A DNA stretch of 64,000 nucleotides from Thalassotalea profundi (GCF_014653195.1 NZ_BNAH01000016.1:1-64000); one strand, 5' to 3'. Numbered from the stretch's first letter, positions 52,195-61,522 are shown. A program made the numbers and translations. The notes: a model not told the origin generated them from the letters alone.

Positions 52195-53163
52195 ATGAAA
52201 CGACTCGCGCCAGCGTTACGAGCAGATAATGTTCCTCTCGATTTAATCTCATTAATTAAAACCATACTTGCCGCTACCAAAGAAATATCTTTCCGTGTAA
52301 GCCAAGCACAACTAGGCGGTTTAATGGGGTCAACATTAGATGAAAATATTCAAGGTGAAGTACAAAAAAAACTAGATGTAGTAGCCAATGAATTATTTAA
52401 AGACATATTATTAGAGTCAGGCTTCGTTAAAGCAATTTCTTCTGAAGAAGAAGACACCTCAGTTGCCGGTGAAGATAACGGTAAGTTTATTGTCTCATTC
52501 GACCCTTTAGATGGCAGCTCAAATATTGATATTAATTCACTTATTGGCACTATTTTTTCGATTCACAGAGCCAAACCTGAATTAGATGCTGCAGATCCAA
52601 ACCAATTTAAACAAGCGGGAACCGAACAGGTTTGTGCCGGTTATGTATTATATGGTCCTTCAACTATGTTAGTCATGACAACAGGAAAAGGTACACATTT
52701 TTACGTATTAGACCGTACGCATGGAGGCTTTTTATTAGTTGAACGTAATGTGCAAGTCCCCACTGAAACACAAGAATTTGCAGTAAATATGTCAAATCAA
52801 CGCTTTTGGCACGAACCAATGCAAAATTATATTAGCGACTTGCTCGCTGGTGACACAGGGCCAAGAGGTAAGAACTTTAACATGCGCTGGATTGCCGCTA
52901 TGGTGGGTGATATACATCGTGTATTAACTCGCGGTGGTATTTTTACCTACCCTGCCGATACTAAAGATGCTAATAAACCCTTTAAATTACGCTTAATGTA
53001 TGAAGCAAATCCTATGAGTTTTCTTATTGAACAAGCTGGAGGTTTAGCCGTAACCAGTGAAGGACGTATTATGGATATTCAACCAACTGATATTCATCAA
53101 CGTGTTGAAGTGATCATGGGCTCTAAAAACGAAGTTGAGCAATGTTTATCTTATTATAAATAA
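52195..53163 (+). CDS. fbp: Fructose-1,6-bisphosphatase class 1
   Basis: 322 residues. The gluconeogenic step hydrolysing fructose-1,6-bisphosphate. Metal-site motifs are ISSEEED and SFDPLDGSSNIDIN. The substrate-site block is TYPADTKDANKPFKLRLMYEANPMSFLIEQAGG. The length is close to E. coli Fbp (332). It ends at a terminator at 53189. Confidence 0.96.
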   Translation: MKRLAPALRADNVPLDLISLIKTILAATKEISFRVSQAQLGGLMGSTLDENIQGEVQKKLDVVANELFKDILLESGFVKAISSEEEDTSVAGEDNGKFIVSFDPLDGSSNIDINSLIGTIFSIHRAKPELDAADPNQFKQAGTEQVCAGYVLYGPSTMLVMTTGKGTHFYVLDRTHGGFLLVERNVQVPTETQEFAVNMSNQRFWHEPMQNYISDLLAGDTGPRGKNFNMRWIAAMVGDIHRVLTRGGIFTYPADTKDANKPFKLRLMYEANPMSFLIEQAGGLAVTSEGRIMDIQPTDIHQRVEVIMGSKNEVEQCLSYYK

Positions 53164-53188
53164 GTAATTTACCAATAACACAAACGTT

Positions 53189-53225
53189 AAAACCGTTAGT
53201 CGTTCACAATACAACTAACGGTTTT
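53189..53225 (+). terminator. Terminator after fbp
   Basis: The 12-bp stem AAAACCGTTAGT/ACTAACGGTTTT with a 13-nt loop is followed by TT. It lies 26 nt after the stop. Confidence 0.85.
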
Positions 53226-53355
53226 TTGTAAAATTAGCATTACCTATCTCCTCACTTAATTCAGATACAAATAAATAGTGCTGTTGTATTGACATAGATC
53301 AGTAAAGGCTTACACTTTTCAGCAATTTCTGAAAATTAAAAAATTTGAAAATAAA

Positions 53356-53898
53356 ATGAAAGTAACTCCGATGCAGCAATCTTTAATTTCTCATTTTGGT
53401 GAAATGGGATCACGCTGGGGCTTAAATAGAACTTTGGGTCAAATGTACGCCTTAATTGTGCTAACAGAGGCTCCGCTAAATGCAGACCAAATTAGTGATG
53501 CTCTGTTAATTTCACGTTCAAATGTCAGTATGGGGTTAAAAGAATTAAAATCTTGGAATTTAATAAGGTTGCATCATATTCCAGGCGATCGAAAAGAATA
53601 CTTTTCAGCACCTCAAGATATTTGGGAAATTGCTCGCACCCTAATTATCGAGCGTAGAAAACGAGAGCTTGATCCAACATTAACTACCTTTCGTAACGCG
53701 CTTCTAGAAAAGCCATCGAACAGTGCTGATGAATACACGCAACAACGTGTTCAAGATATGCATGACTTAATGGAAATGGTCACCATTTGGAGCACAGAGT
53801 TACAAAATATGTCATCAGAAAAATTATCTACTTTATTAAAGCTCGGTTCAGGTATTAGTAAAATTATTGATGCTAAAGAAAAATTCCTTAAAAAATAA
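53356..53898 (+). CDS. GbsR/MarR-family transcriptional regulator
   Basis: 180 residues. The N-terminal helices HFGEMGSRWGLNRTLGQMYALIVLTEAPLNADQI and the winged helix DALLISRSNVSMGLKELKSWNLIRLHHIPGDRKEYF match the GbsR family. In Bacillus GbsR controls glycine-betaine genes. No such genes are nearby, so the target is unknown. It stands alone, followed by a terminator at 54016. Confidence 0.85.
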   Translation: MKVTPMQQSLISHFGEMGSRWGLNRTLGQMYALIVLTEAPLNADQISDALLISRSNVSMGLKELKSWNLIRLHHIPGDRKEYFSAPQDIWEIARTLIIERRKRELDPTLTTFRNALLEKPSNSADEYTQQRVQDMHDLMEMVTIWSTELQNMSSEKLSTLLKLGSGISKIIDAKEKFLKK

Positions 53899-54015
53899 CG
53901 GAGTATAAGATCATACTTAATATTGCTGTTGGTTCAAAAGAATTAAGTTTTATGTTTTTCAGCCTATAATTTGCCTGACCTGTTGTATATAACCTAAATA
54001 AAAATAGCATAAAAA

Positions 54016-54039
54016 GAGAAGGTAATTTTTTACCTTCTC
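54016..54039 (+). terminator. Terminator between gbsR-like gene and ppaC
   Basis: The 10-bp stem GAGAAGGTAA/TTACCTTCTC with a TTTT loop is followed by AATAACTTTTT. Confidence 0.7.
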
Positions 54040-54087
54040 AATAACTTTTTGTTAGAATAACGGCAAATTAAGAGAGAGATACTTAAC

Positions 54088-55008
54088 ATGCCTAATTATG
54101 TTGTCGGACACAAAACCCCTGACTCAGATTCTATTTGCTCGGCGATTGCCCTTTCATACCTAAAAACAACATTAGGTGAAGAAACAGTCCCTGCTCGTTT
54201 AGGTGAATTATCACCTGAAACATTATTCATTCTAGATAAATTTGGATTTGAACAACCTGAATTAAAAACCAGTTATGCCGGCGAAAGCTTGTATATAGTG
54301 GATCATTCAGATCGCGTTCAAGGGCCTGATGATATCGATGATGCCACCATATTAGGAATTATCGACCATCACAAGCTTGGTGATATTACCACCTCAACTC
54401 CATTGGAAATTTGGGTACGCCCTGTTGGTTGTACTAACACCATTATAAAAATGATGTATGATTTTCATAATGTTGAAATTCCGAAAAATATTGCCGGTGC
54501 AATGATGTGTGCAATTTTAAGCGATACCGTTATCTTTAAATCGCCAACGTGTACCACTGCAGATATTAAGTGTGTTGAGGCATTAGCTGAAATAGCCGGT
54601 ATTAGCGATCCAAAAGCATTGGGTATGGAAATGTTTAAAGTAAAATCAGCCGTGGAAGGCACACCAGTGCGTGACCTGGTACTTCGTGATTTTAAAGACT
54701 TTAACATGAATGGAAATTTACTGGGTATTGGTCAACTTGAAGTGATCGATTTAAGTATATTTGACGATATGAAAGCTGAGTTAGCAGCAGATATTGCTGA
54801 ATTAAAAACTGAAGGTAACTACCATAGTGTTATTTTATTGCTTACAGATATTATGAAAGAAGGCTCAGAGTTTTTAGTCGTCAGTGATAACGACGACTTA
54901 ACCGAAAAAGCTTATGGTAAAGCTACTGTAAACGGTAGTGTATGGATAGATGGCGTACTTTCACGTAAGAAACAAGTAGTGCCCCAATTGCAAGATTCGT
55001 TAGCATAA
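54088..55008 (+). CDS. ppaC: Manganese-dependent inorganic pyrophosphatase, family II
   Basis: 306 residues, a DHH-family phosphoesterase. Metal-ligand motifs are VVGHKTPDSDSICSA, YIVDHSDRVQGP and the DHH signature IIDHHKLGD. The C-terminal DHHA2 domain ends with VNGSVWIDGVLSRKKQVVPQL. Family II enzymes are most typical of Firmicutes but also occur in vibrios and Alteromonadales. It hydrolyses pyrophosphate in the cytoplasm. AGAGAG precedes the ATG. Confidence 0.95.
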   Translation: MPNYVVGHKTPDSDSICSAIALSYLKTTLGEETVPARLGELSPETLFILDKFGFEQPELKTSYAGESLYIVDHSDRVQGPDDIDDATILGIIDHHKLGDITTSTPLEIWVRPVGCTNTIIKMMYDFHNVEIPKNIAGAMMCAILSDTVIFKSPTCTTADIKCVEALAEIAGISDPKALGMEMFKVKSAVEGTPVRDLVLRDFKDFNMNGNLLGIGQLEVIDLSIFDDMKAELAADIAELKTEGNYHSVILLLTDIMKEGSEFLVVSDNDDLTEKAYGKATVNGSVWIDGVLSRKKQVVPQLQDSLA

Positions 55009-55038
55009 ACTCAAGTCATAACAATTAAAAACCATCAA

Positions 55039-55067
55039 CGAAAGCACTATATTTTATAGTGCTTTCG
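55039..55067 (+). terminator. Terminator after ppaC
   Basis: The 13-bp stem CGAAAGCACTATA/TATAGTGCTTTCG with a 3-nt loop starts 31 nt after the stop. The T tract is short (TCTACT). Confidence 0.65.
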
Positions 55068-55107
55068 ATCTACTCTATTATCACTTTCCACTAATTATAC
55101 CTCTGAC

Positions 55108-55647
55108 ATGAAAATAGCTAACTCTGCGCGCTTATCGTATCGTCTAATGGATGAAAATAATGCTGAAGAATTATTTCAGCTCGATCAAGATCCTGCGGTA
55201 ATGAAATTTATTAATGGGGGGACTCCATCTTCCCGAGAACAAGTTAAAACCGTTTTAATTCCAAGAATGCAAGCTTATCGAAATGCAGAAAAAGGCTGGG
55301 GCTTATGGCAAGTTAATGATACCGAAACAGGTGAATACCTTGGCTGGGTATTAGTACGCCCAATGTACTTTTTTTCAGATAACCCTGAAATTGATAATTT
55401 AGAGTTAGGCTGGCGATTTTTCCAATCGACTTGGGGAAAAGGTTATGCAAGTGAAGCCGCGCAGCATATCAAACAGCAGCTCAGTCATGACAAAACTATT
55501 AAAAGTTTTAGTGCTATTGCAGATGAAAATAACCTTGCTTCTGTCGGCGTAATGAAAAAGATAGGGATGAAATATATAAAAACCTACTTTCATACCGATC
55601 CACTTTTTGAATGTGATGTAGTGTATTATCAAATCGCTAATCATTAA
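55108..55647 (+). CDS. GNAT acetyltransferase, RimJ/RimL type
   Basis: 179 residues with the Acetyltransf_3 pattern: SARLSYRLMDENNAEELFQLDQDPAVMKFINGG at the N terminus, the strand ELGWRFFQSTWGKGYASEAAQHI carrying the acetyl-CoA pyrophosphate-binding GKGYAS, and the ENLASVGVMKKIGMKYI end motif. Substrate unknown, perhaps a protein N terminus or small amine. Preceded by the ppaC terminator. Confidence 0.88.
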   Translation: MKIANSARLSYRLMDENNAEELFQLDQDPAVMKFINGGTPSSREQVKTVLIPRMQAYRNAEKGWGLWQVNDTETGEYLGWVLVRPMYFFSDNPEIDNLELGWRFFQSTWGKGYASEAAQHIKQQLSHDKTIKSFSAIADENNLASVGVMKKIGMKYIKTYFHTDPLFECDVVYYQIANH

Positions 55648-55690
55648 TTAGTTTAAATACAACGATGCCTCTCACTGCATTAATTAAAAA

Positions 55691-55714
55691 TAAAGCCAGC
55701 ATCAGCTGGCTTTA
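55691..55714. terminator. Bidirectional terminator between the GNAT and M14 genes
   Basis: The 10-bp stem TAAAGCCAGC/GCTGGCTTTA with an ATCA loop is flanked by A-rich sequence to the left, giving a T run for the minus-strand M14 gene. It lies between convergent stops. Confidence 0.8.
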
Positions 55715-55739
55715 GTAATCGCCTATTTGGAGATGTTCA

Positions 55740-58439
55740 TTATCGTAGCGGTGAAGCGTGAGCCGCCGATCTGAATAGAGTATTTAATAACATCACATTT
55801 AATCCCTCAAGATAAGCTCTGGTCGTAGGTTCTTGAGTAAAACTTATCACCATACCTTTTCCAGTAGGTTGATGAATTAAATAAGGCTTATAAGCTAATT
55901 GCTTCTTATTTTCTTCCCAAAGGTAGCCACTTGCTAATACTTTATCCGGACCAGCAAACCATGCCACATTTTTCCCAGACGCTAGCTTGATTGGCGTATA
56001 AATATCATTTCCGTAGGCGATTGCCGTTAAGTTTTTATGAACACCAGCAGTCAACCAATGCTCTTGATCCACTTCAATATTAGCTAATACACCCGCTACA
56101 AAGTCTGGTTTTTCTTTCAAATTTTCACTGGCATTGACTAAGTTGGCTTTTGATGTAAATAGTTGCCCATCTACCTCAGACTCTTCTTTAGCATCCTTCG
56201 TTGCTTGCTTTTTATCAGAGTCTTCTTTATACGCTCTTTCTCTTTGAACATCTAACAAGCCAATCGTATGATCCGCTGCAAACTTTGTCGCATTGCCAAA
56301 TGTCACTAAAACGCCACCTCGTGTCACCCACTGTTTGATATTATCGGCACCCGCTTTGCCTAATGTCCCCATATAATTGCCTGAGGGAAGTATCAGTACT
56401 TGATAATTAGATAAATCTGCCGATTTAAGCATAGGTGTACGAATAGCCGTTACCGGATAGTTTAATTGACGCTCTATGACAAATCTTGAATTGCCTGCAC
56501 TTAATGAGCTTACCGGTGCGTCCCAGGCCATCGCTATTTTAGGCGCTACCATTTGCGCTGTATTGTTACTACCAAAGCTCGGCCCTTCAGTAACCCAACT
56601 CGTATTTACCCCTAAAGCATGAGCCCCTGTTTGAGCGGCTATTTTTTCAACTTTAGTGGTTAAGTCATCGCTATTAGCACGTTTTTCAATAATTAAAGAA
56701 CCTGCAGGAAATTTATGTTTACCATCTAAAACAAAAGCCTTATCTGCACTTTTTACAGAAATACCTTCTAATAAAGCAGCGGTTAAAAACCTACCCGCAG
56801 CCATATCTCCCCAGGCAACAACATATCCAACACTAGCGTCTATATTAGTTACATGCCCAATAAGAGGCTCATCAGCACTTACTGATTCTGCTGCTACTTT
56901 AATAGGTTTGCTGCAATGCTCGACATCAACATCAAACATTAACGGCAAAGACCAACCGGTTGTATCATATATTTCATCATTGAGTTTACGGCTACGACGA
57001 CGTTCTTGTTCTTCAATAAACTGACTATCCATATCTACTTGTTTACTAAAGGTGGTGGTGACAAATCGTCCTTTAGGTTGTGCTGAGTCGATGAAGTAAG
57101 TACCTGCTTGATATTTTTGACCACAGCTAGTAAATGCTGCTTTTGCTCTAAACACATCAACATCATGTTCTGCCATTAACGTTGCAAGACGGTGTGTACC
57201 TGCTTTATTACGCTGGTTTGGCATAATATAGATACGATCTTTTTTATCTTTACCTGCAGCAATGGCACTAACTTGATAATCATAATAATCATTCAACAAC
57301 TTTTCATGGTTTTCTGCCACCGCTTCCGCAGTAGAAACCGATGCAACAAAGTGACGATGAACAGTATTAAAATATGTTAATACTTCACCTGTATCTTTTT
57401 TAAATAGCTCTCCTCTTGATGAAGAAACTTCATACGTTGAGGCTGATGCACCATAAAATGTAGGCCAGCTATCACCATAACCTGGATAAAAAGCATCAAA
57501 AATTTCACGTGTGAAAAAATCAAAGCCTAAACGATCAAAGTGCTTACCATTATTTCGGCCAACAATTGAAATATTATCTATTTGAGTTTTAGTCATATGT
57601 GGATTAAAGGGTTGAGCTGCAGGAGAAAAGTAATAACTTTGATCCCCCCCCATTTCGTGCAAATCAATAACGACTAATGGACGATAATGATTCATCGCTT
57701 TAATTCGCCCCGCAGTTTCAGGTTGCGTAATAGCTAACCAGTCTCTATTCATATCAAATAAATAGTGATTTGAGCGACCACTTGGCCAAGGCTCATTATG
57801 CTCAGCACTTAAACGATCATCACTGTGTTGCATACCAACGGTTGCATAATAACGACTCGTAAATCGCGTACGACCATCGGGATTTTGTAATGGGTCAATA
57901 AATACAATAGTGTTGTTTAAAATCTTTTTATTTGTGGCTTCATTAGGGGCAGCAAGTAAATGATAAGCCATCATCATAGCGGCATCAGTACTACTTATTT
58001 CATTACCATGCACACCATAACCGAGCCATACAGACGCAGGTAATTGAGCAATTAAATTTTTTGCCTTTTTATTATCGGTTTTTCGAGGATCTGACAACTG
58101 CTGCATTTTTGCAGAAAAGTCATCAAGCGCTGCAATATTTTTACTGTTACCAATGGCTGCATATATAAGTTTTCGACCTTCCCATGTGCGACCATATTCA
58201 AATAACTTAATTTTTGTTGGCTCTGCTCTTTCTAAGGCTTCAAAATAACGCAGCATATCGTTGTAGTTAGAAATACGTTCACCAACATCATACCCCAAAA
58301 CACCTTCAAACGTTGGGATAGCGGTATTGTACTGGGTACCCGGCCACATATTGTCTTTTGCTGAAGCTGCAAATGAATTAAACGAATAACACATCGTCAA
58401 AATCAAGGTGCAGATAATAGAATAATATTTAAATTTCAT
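55740..58439 (-). CDS. Secreted M14-family zinc carboxypeptidase-like protein
   Basis: 899 residues with a signal peptide (cleaved near SFAAS). The M14 domain spans about 50-400. It has the zinc motif HxxE in YGVHGNEISSTDA (H144, E147), the substrate-arginine region DPLQNPDGRTRF, FDMNRDWLA, the third-ligand region VIDLHEMGG and the catalytic-glutamate region TYEVSSSRGE. A long C-terminal part holds a GATase-like Rossmann segment (VLILPSGNYMGTLGKAGADNIKQWVTRGGVLVTFG). Probably a periplasmic or secreted peptidase for nutrient peptides. Monocistronic. Confidence 0.9.
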   Translation of the reverse strand: MKFKYYSIICTLILTMCYSFNSFAASAKDNMWPGTQYNTAIPTFEGVLGYDVGERISNYNDMLRYFEALERAEPTKIKLFEYGRTWEGRKLIYAAIGNSKNIAALDDFSAKMQQLSDPRKTDNKKAKNLIAQLPASVWLGYGVHGNEISSTDAAMMMAYHLLAAPNEATNKKILNNTIVFIDPLQNPDGRTRFTSRYYATVGMQHSDDRLSAEHNEPWPSGRSNHYLFDMNRDWLAITQPETAGRIKAMNHYRPLVVIDLHEMGGDQSYYFSPAAQPFNPHMTKTQIDNISIVGRNNGKHFDRLGFDFFTREIFDAFYPGYGDSWPTFYGASASTYEVSSSRGELFKKDTGEVLTYFNTVHRHFVASVSTAEAVAENHEKLLNDYYDYQVSAIAAGKDKKDRIYIMPNQRNKAGTHRLATLMAEHDVDVFRAKAAFTSCGQKYQAGTYFIDSAQPKGRFVTTTFSKQVDMDSQFIEEQERRRSRKLNDEIYDTTGWSLPLMFDVDVEHCSKPIKVAAESVSADEPLIGHVTNIDASVGYVVAWGDMAAGRFLTAALLEGISVKSADKAFVLDGKHKFPAGSLIIEKRANSDDLTTKVEKIAAQTGAHALGVNTSWVTEGPSFGSNNTAQMVAPKIAMAWDAPVSSLSAGNSRFVIERQLNYPVTAIRTPMLKSADLSNYQVLILPSGNYMGTLGKAGADNIKQWVTRGGVLVTFGNATKFAADHTIGLLDVQRERAYKEDSDKKQATKDAKEESEVDGQLFTSKANLVNASENLKEKPDFVAGVLANIEVDQEHWLTAGVHKNLTAIAYGNDIYTPIKLASGKNVAWFAGPDKVLASGYLWEENKKQLAYKPYLIHQPTGKGMVISFTQEPTTRAYLEGLNVMLLNTLFRSAAHASPLR

Positions 58440-58651
58440 GGGATAAAAATTCCAAAGAAAACAAGTGCCGTTAAACTATCGCTAAGTTACTTTTTTATCA
58501 ACAATAAAAGCTATCGATCTACTAAAATTAGTCAATATTGGCCATCAAGTAATATTTTTAACTGTATTGAATCCCCCTCCCCACATACAACTGGATATAT
58601 TAACAGTATTAAATTACACTTGTTCGTAGTGTCATTTAACTTTCCTCAATC

Positions 58652-60595
58652 ATGAATTTATATATCGCTGAAAAGCCCAGTTTAGGCCGCGCCATTGCTG
58701 ATGCATTACCTAAGCCTCATAAAAAACAGCAGGGTTACATAGAAGTTGGCAACGGTGATGTAGTCACTTGGTGTATAGGTCATATCTTAGAACAAGTCGA
58801 GCCTGACGCTTACGATATAAAATTTAAAAAATGGCGGCTTGAACATCTCCCTATTATTCCACAGCAATGGCTACTTAAACCAAAATTTAAAACCAAAAGC
58901 CAGTTAGCTGTTATCCGTGCTTTAGTTAAAAAAGCGAGTCGATTAATTCATGCCGGTGATCCTGACCGCGAGGGGCAGTTACTAGTTGACGAAGTTATTG
59001 ATTATCTTAAGGTAAGTGATGCCAAAAAGAAAAATACTCAACGCTTGTTAGTGAGTGACTTAAATGTTTCAGCGGTCAAAAGAGCGTTAACGCAGTTAAA
59101 ATCAAATCAAGAATTTATTCCGCTTTCAGTGTCTGCATTAGCTCGTAGTCGTGCCGATTGGCTATATGGCATTAATTTAACTCGCGCTTATACCATTCAA
59201 GGTGGCAAAGTTGGCTACCAAGGCGTACTTTCTGTTGGTCGGGTACAAACGCCAATTTTAGGCTTAGTAGTTGCGCGTGATCTAGAAATACAAAACTTTG
59301 TCGCGAAGCCATTTTATCAAGTTAGTGCTGATATTATCACGCCAAATAGTGAAAAATTTAGCGCACTCTGGAAACCAAGCGAGGCATGCCAACCTTATAT
59401 GGATGAAGAAGGCCGTGTAGTCGTTAAGAACTTAGCTGAAAATGTTATTGGCAGAATTACCGATCAACCCGCACTTGTTAACCAAGTAAAAAACGAAGAT
59501 AAAAAGCAACAGCCGCCACTGCCGTTTAATTTGTCGGCTTTACAAATTGAAGCCGCAAAGCGCTTTTCAATGAATACGAAATTAGTGCTTGATGTCTGTC
59601 AGTCTCTTTACGAAAAACATAAGCTAATTACCTACCCTCGTTCAGATTGTCGTTATTTACCCAAAGAGCAACACAACCAAGCAACAACAGTTATTGCGCA
59701 TATTGCTAATTCAGCTTCACCATTAGCCGAGGCAGCGAAAAATGCAGATGCGAAGTTAAAGAGCTTTGCTTGGAATGACAAAAAAATCACTGCCCATCAT
59801 GCGATTATCCCTACTGAAAAATCAGCAGCTAATATCAATTTAAATAACTTTGAAAGTAATATTTATCAACTGATCACACGACAATATCTCGCTCAGTTTT
59901 ACCCTGTTTATCGTTATGCTCATCGTAAAATATCGTTAACTATTGCGGGTGGACTTTTTACTGCCAGTGCTAATGTGCCTACTCAAATAGGTTGGAAATG
60001 TTTATTTAAATCAACCACAGTCAATACAAATAAGGTACAAGAAGGCGATGAACAAACAAACTTACCCAATGTACAACAAGGCGATACATTACATTGCTTG
60101 AAAGGTAATTTACTCGATAAACTCACCCAATGCCCTGCCGCTTTTACCGATGCTACCTTACTCGCGGCCATGACAGGTATTAATCGCTTTGTTACTGATA
60201 AAGCCTTAAAAGCAGTATTAAAAGACACCGATGGGTTAGGCACTGAAGCAACTCGTGCTGGTATTATCGATTTATTATTTAAGCGTGGTTACTTAAAACG
60301 CCAAGGCAAGAAGATACACGCCACCGATGTAGGTAAAGGCCTAATAAACGCACTACCTGAACAATGTACTAAGCCCGATATGACTGCGCACTGGGAAGCT
60401 ACACTCAATGCGATAGGCGAAAGAAATGCCAGTTACCAAGAATTTATAACGCCCTTAAATAACACAATCACACAGTTAATTGCTAACGCATCAAGTCAAT
60501 TACCCACCAGTTTACAAGGGCTCAAATCAACACAAAAACCTGCGTATAAAAAGCGTTGGAAAGCTAAGAAAAGCGCAAGTAATACGGCATTATAA
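58652..60595 (+). CDS. topB: DNA topoisomerase III
   Basis: A type IA topoisomerase, 647 residues (E. coli 653). The TOPRIM domain is MNLYIAEKPSLGRAIADALPK with the acidic HAGDPDREGQLLVDEV. The catalytic tyrosine lies in LITYPRSDCRYLP. VGYQGVLSVGRVQTPILGLV and TDGLGTEATRAGIIDLLFKRGYL are family blocks. It decatenates replication intermediates with RecQ-type helicases. Its stop abuts the convergent ACT gene stop without a gap. Confidence 0.95.
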   Translation: MNLYIAEKPSLGRAIADALPKPHKKQQGYIEVGNGDVVTWCIGHILEQVEPDAYDIKFKKWRLEHLPIIPQQWLLKPKFKTKSQLAVIRALVKKASRLIHAGDPDREGQLLVDEVIDYLKVSDAKKKNTQRLLVSDLNVSAVKRALTQLKSNQEFIPLSVSALARSRADWLYGINLTRAYTIQGGKVGYQGVLSVGRVQTPILGLVVARDLEIQNFVAKPFYQVSADIITPNSEKFSALWKPSEACQPYMDEEGRVVVKNLAENVIGRITDQPALVNQVKNEDKKQQPPLPFNLSALQIEAAKRFSMNTKLVLDVCQSLYEKHKLITYPRSDCRYLPKEQHNQATTVIAHIANSASPLAEAAKNADAKLKSFAWNDKKITAHHAIIPTEKSAANINLNNFESNIYQLITRQYLAQFYPVYRYAHRKISLTIAGGLFTASANVPTQIGWKCLFKSTTVNTNKVQEGDEQTNLPNVQQGDTLHCLKGNLLDKLTQCPAAFTDATLLAAMTGINRFVTDKALKAVLKDTDGLGTEATRAGIIDLLFKRGYLKRQGKKIHATDVGKGLINALPEQCTKPDMTAHWEATLNAIGERNASYQEFITPLNNTITQLIANASSQLPTSLQGLKSTQKPAYKKRWKAKKSASNTAL

Positions 60596-61003
60596 TTAAA
60601 TGCCTAATCGAGCAAGATCATTCAATTCTGCTAACGCTTTATCGGCATCTTTTACCGCAATAAACACATGATCATGATAATAAGCGGCTATCACATTAGC
60701 ACTAATATTTGCTTGTGTGAGCTTAGTTGCAACCGCAGCAGTTAAACCAACCGCATCAAAGCTTGAATGCACGTTTAACGTAATACAGTTAAAAACACCA
60801 GAATAGGCAATTTTCATTTCATCCGCTTGTATTTTATTGATAATAACGGTTAAGCCCTCTTTTTCTTTAAAGGTACTGATTGGTTGTAACTCAGTTAACT
60901 GTGTAAAATCGTAACTTTTAAGAGTGCCAAACACATAGTCAGTTTTATCTAACACCGGCGTCATTGATGCAATGAGCGTCGCTAAATCTTTTTCTCCAGA
61001 CAT
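60596..61003 (-). CDS. ACT-domain protein
   Basis: 135 residues from the ATG at 61003, preceded by AGAGGAAAG. It resembles small tandem ACT proteins: an N-terminal repeat (KDLATLIASMTPVLDKTDYVFGTL) and a second ACT fold (VHSSFDAVGLTAAVATKLTQANISANVIAAYYHDHVFIAVKDADKALAEL). A predicted small-molecule-binding, cytoplasmic protein of unknown ligand. It starts 23 nt after the guanidinium exporter gene and may be cotranscribed under its riboswitch. Confidence 0.82.
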   Translation of the reverse strand: MSGEKDLATLIASMTPVLDKTDYVFGTLKSYDFTQLTELQPISTFKEKEGLTVIINKIQADEMKIAYSGVFNCITLNVHSSFDAVGLTAAVATKLTQANISANVIAAYYHDHVFIAVKDADKALAELNDLARLGI

Positions 61004-61026
61004 TATTCTTTCCTCTTTTCTGGGGG

Positions 61027-61341
61027 TTAATTTAATACTTTCAAACCGACAACACCAACAAATATTAAGCCAAAGCAAAATAAGTGTGCGAGTGTTAGTT
61101 GTTGGTCAAAAAAGTAATGATTGATCACTGCAATGGACGATGCCCCCACCGCTAACCAAACCAGATAGGCATGGCTGATCGGTATGTCTTTCAATGCGAT
61201 TGAAAATAACACTAGGCTTAGCGTCATAGAAAAAACAGCAAAGACTACATAAGGGATGTTGGTAAAAGACTCGGACTTTTGAATGCCAACTAACCAGCCA
61301 GCTTCTAAAATTCCTGCAATAAATAAGATTAACCAAGACAT
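61027..61341 (-). CDS. gdx: Guanidinium exporter (SugE/Gdx type, SMR family)
   Basis: 104 residues with four membrane helices: MSWLILFIAGILEAGWLVGIQ, then PYVVFAVFSMTLSLVLFSIAL, HAYLVWLAVGASSIAVI and LFCFGLIFVGVVGLKVL. E13 and the surrounding GILEAGW are the SugE/Gdx signature (E. coli GLLEVVW). These exchange guanidinium for protons. The ATG at 61341 matches the family start exactly. The frame continues upstream only because the riboswitch has no stop. The guanidine-II riboswitch at 61361-61404 confirms the substrate class. AGGG precedes the ATG. Confidence 0.92.
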   Translation of the reverse strand: MSWLILFIAGILEAGWLVGIQKSESFTNIPYVVFAVFSMTLSLVLFSIALKDIPISHAYLVWLAVGASSIAVINHYFFDQQLTLAHLFCFGLIFVGVVGLKVLN

Positions 61342-61360
61342 AAAATACCCTATTAAATTT

Positions 61361-61404
61361 AGGGGTCGTCCCCTGATAAAATAGAGCGGTGAGGTCGTCC
61401 CCAC
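61361..61404 (-). promoter_or_regulatory. Guanidine-II (mini-ykkC) riboswitch
   Basis: On the minus strand two hairpins share the diagnostic ACGA tetraloop. The first is GUGGGG-ACGA-CCUCAC (61404-61389, one G-U pair). The second is AGGGG-ACGA-CCCCU (61374-61361). They are joined by a 14-nt A/U-rich linker. This is the guanidine-II class, in which two ACGR-loop hairpins bind two guanidinium ions. The second hairpin ends 19 nt before the exporter ATG, so control of ribosome access is likely. Confidence 0.92.
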
Positions 61405-61490
61405 ATCAGAATTGATTAGTAAAAAATCTACTAGGTGCTAGTGTAGCAATTCTATTTAAAAAGTAAAATATCTTTAGTTTTCTCATAAAA

Positions 61491-61522
61491 AAAGCCAATC
61501 AGTACTTCAGCTGATTGGCTTT
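61491..61522 (-). terminator. Terminator of fadBA
   Basis: The 12-bp stem AAAGCCAATCAG/CTGATTGGCTTT with an 8-nt loop is followed in the minus direction by a T run (plus-strand AAAAAAA at 61487-61493). It lies 52 nt after the fadA stop. Confidence 0.87.

Noticed and set aside
61342..61404. 21-residue N-terminal extension of the SMR exporter
   Set aside because: It is the translated riboswitch. Family homologues start at MSW (61341).
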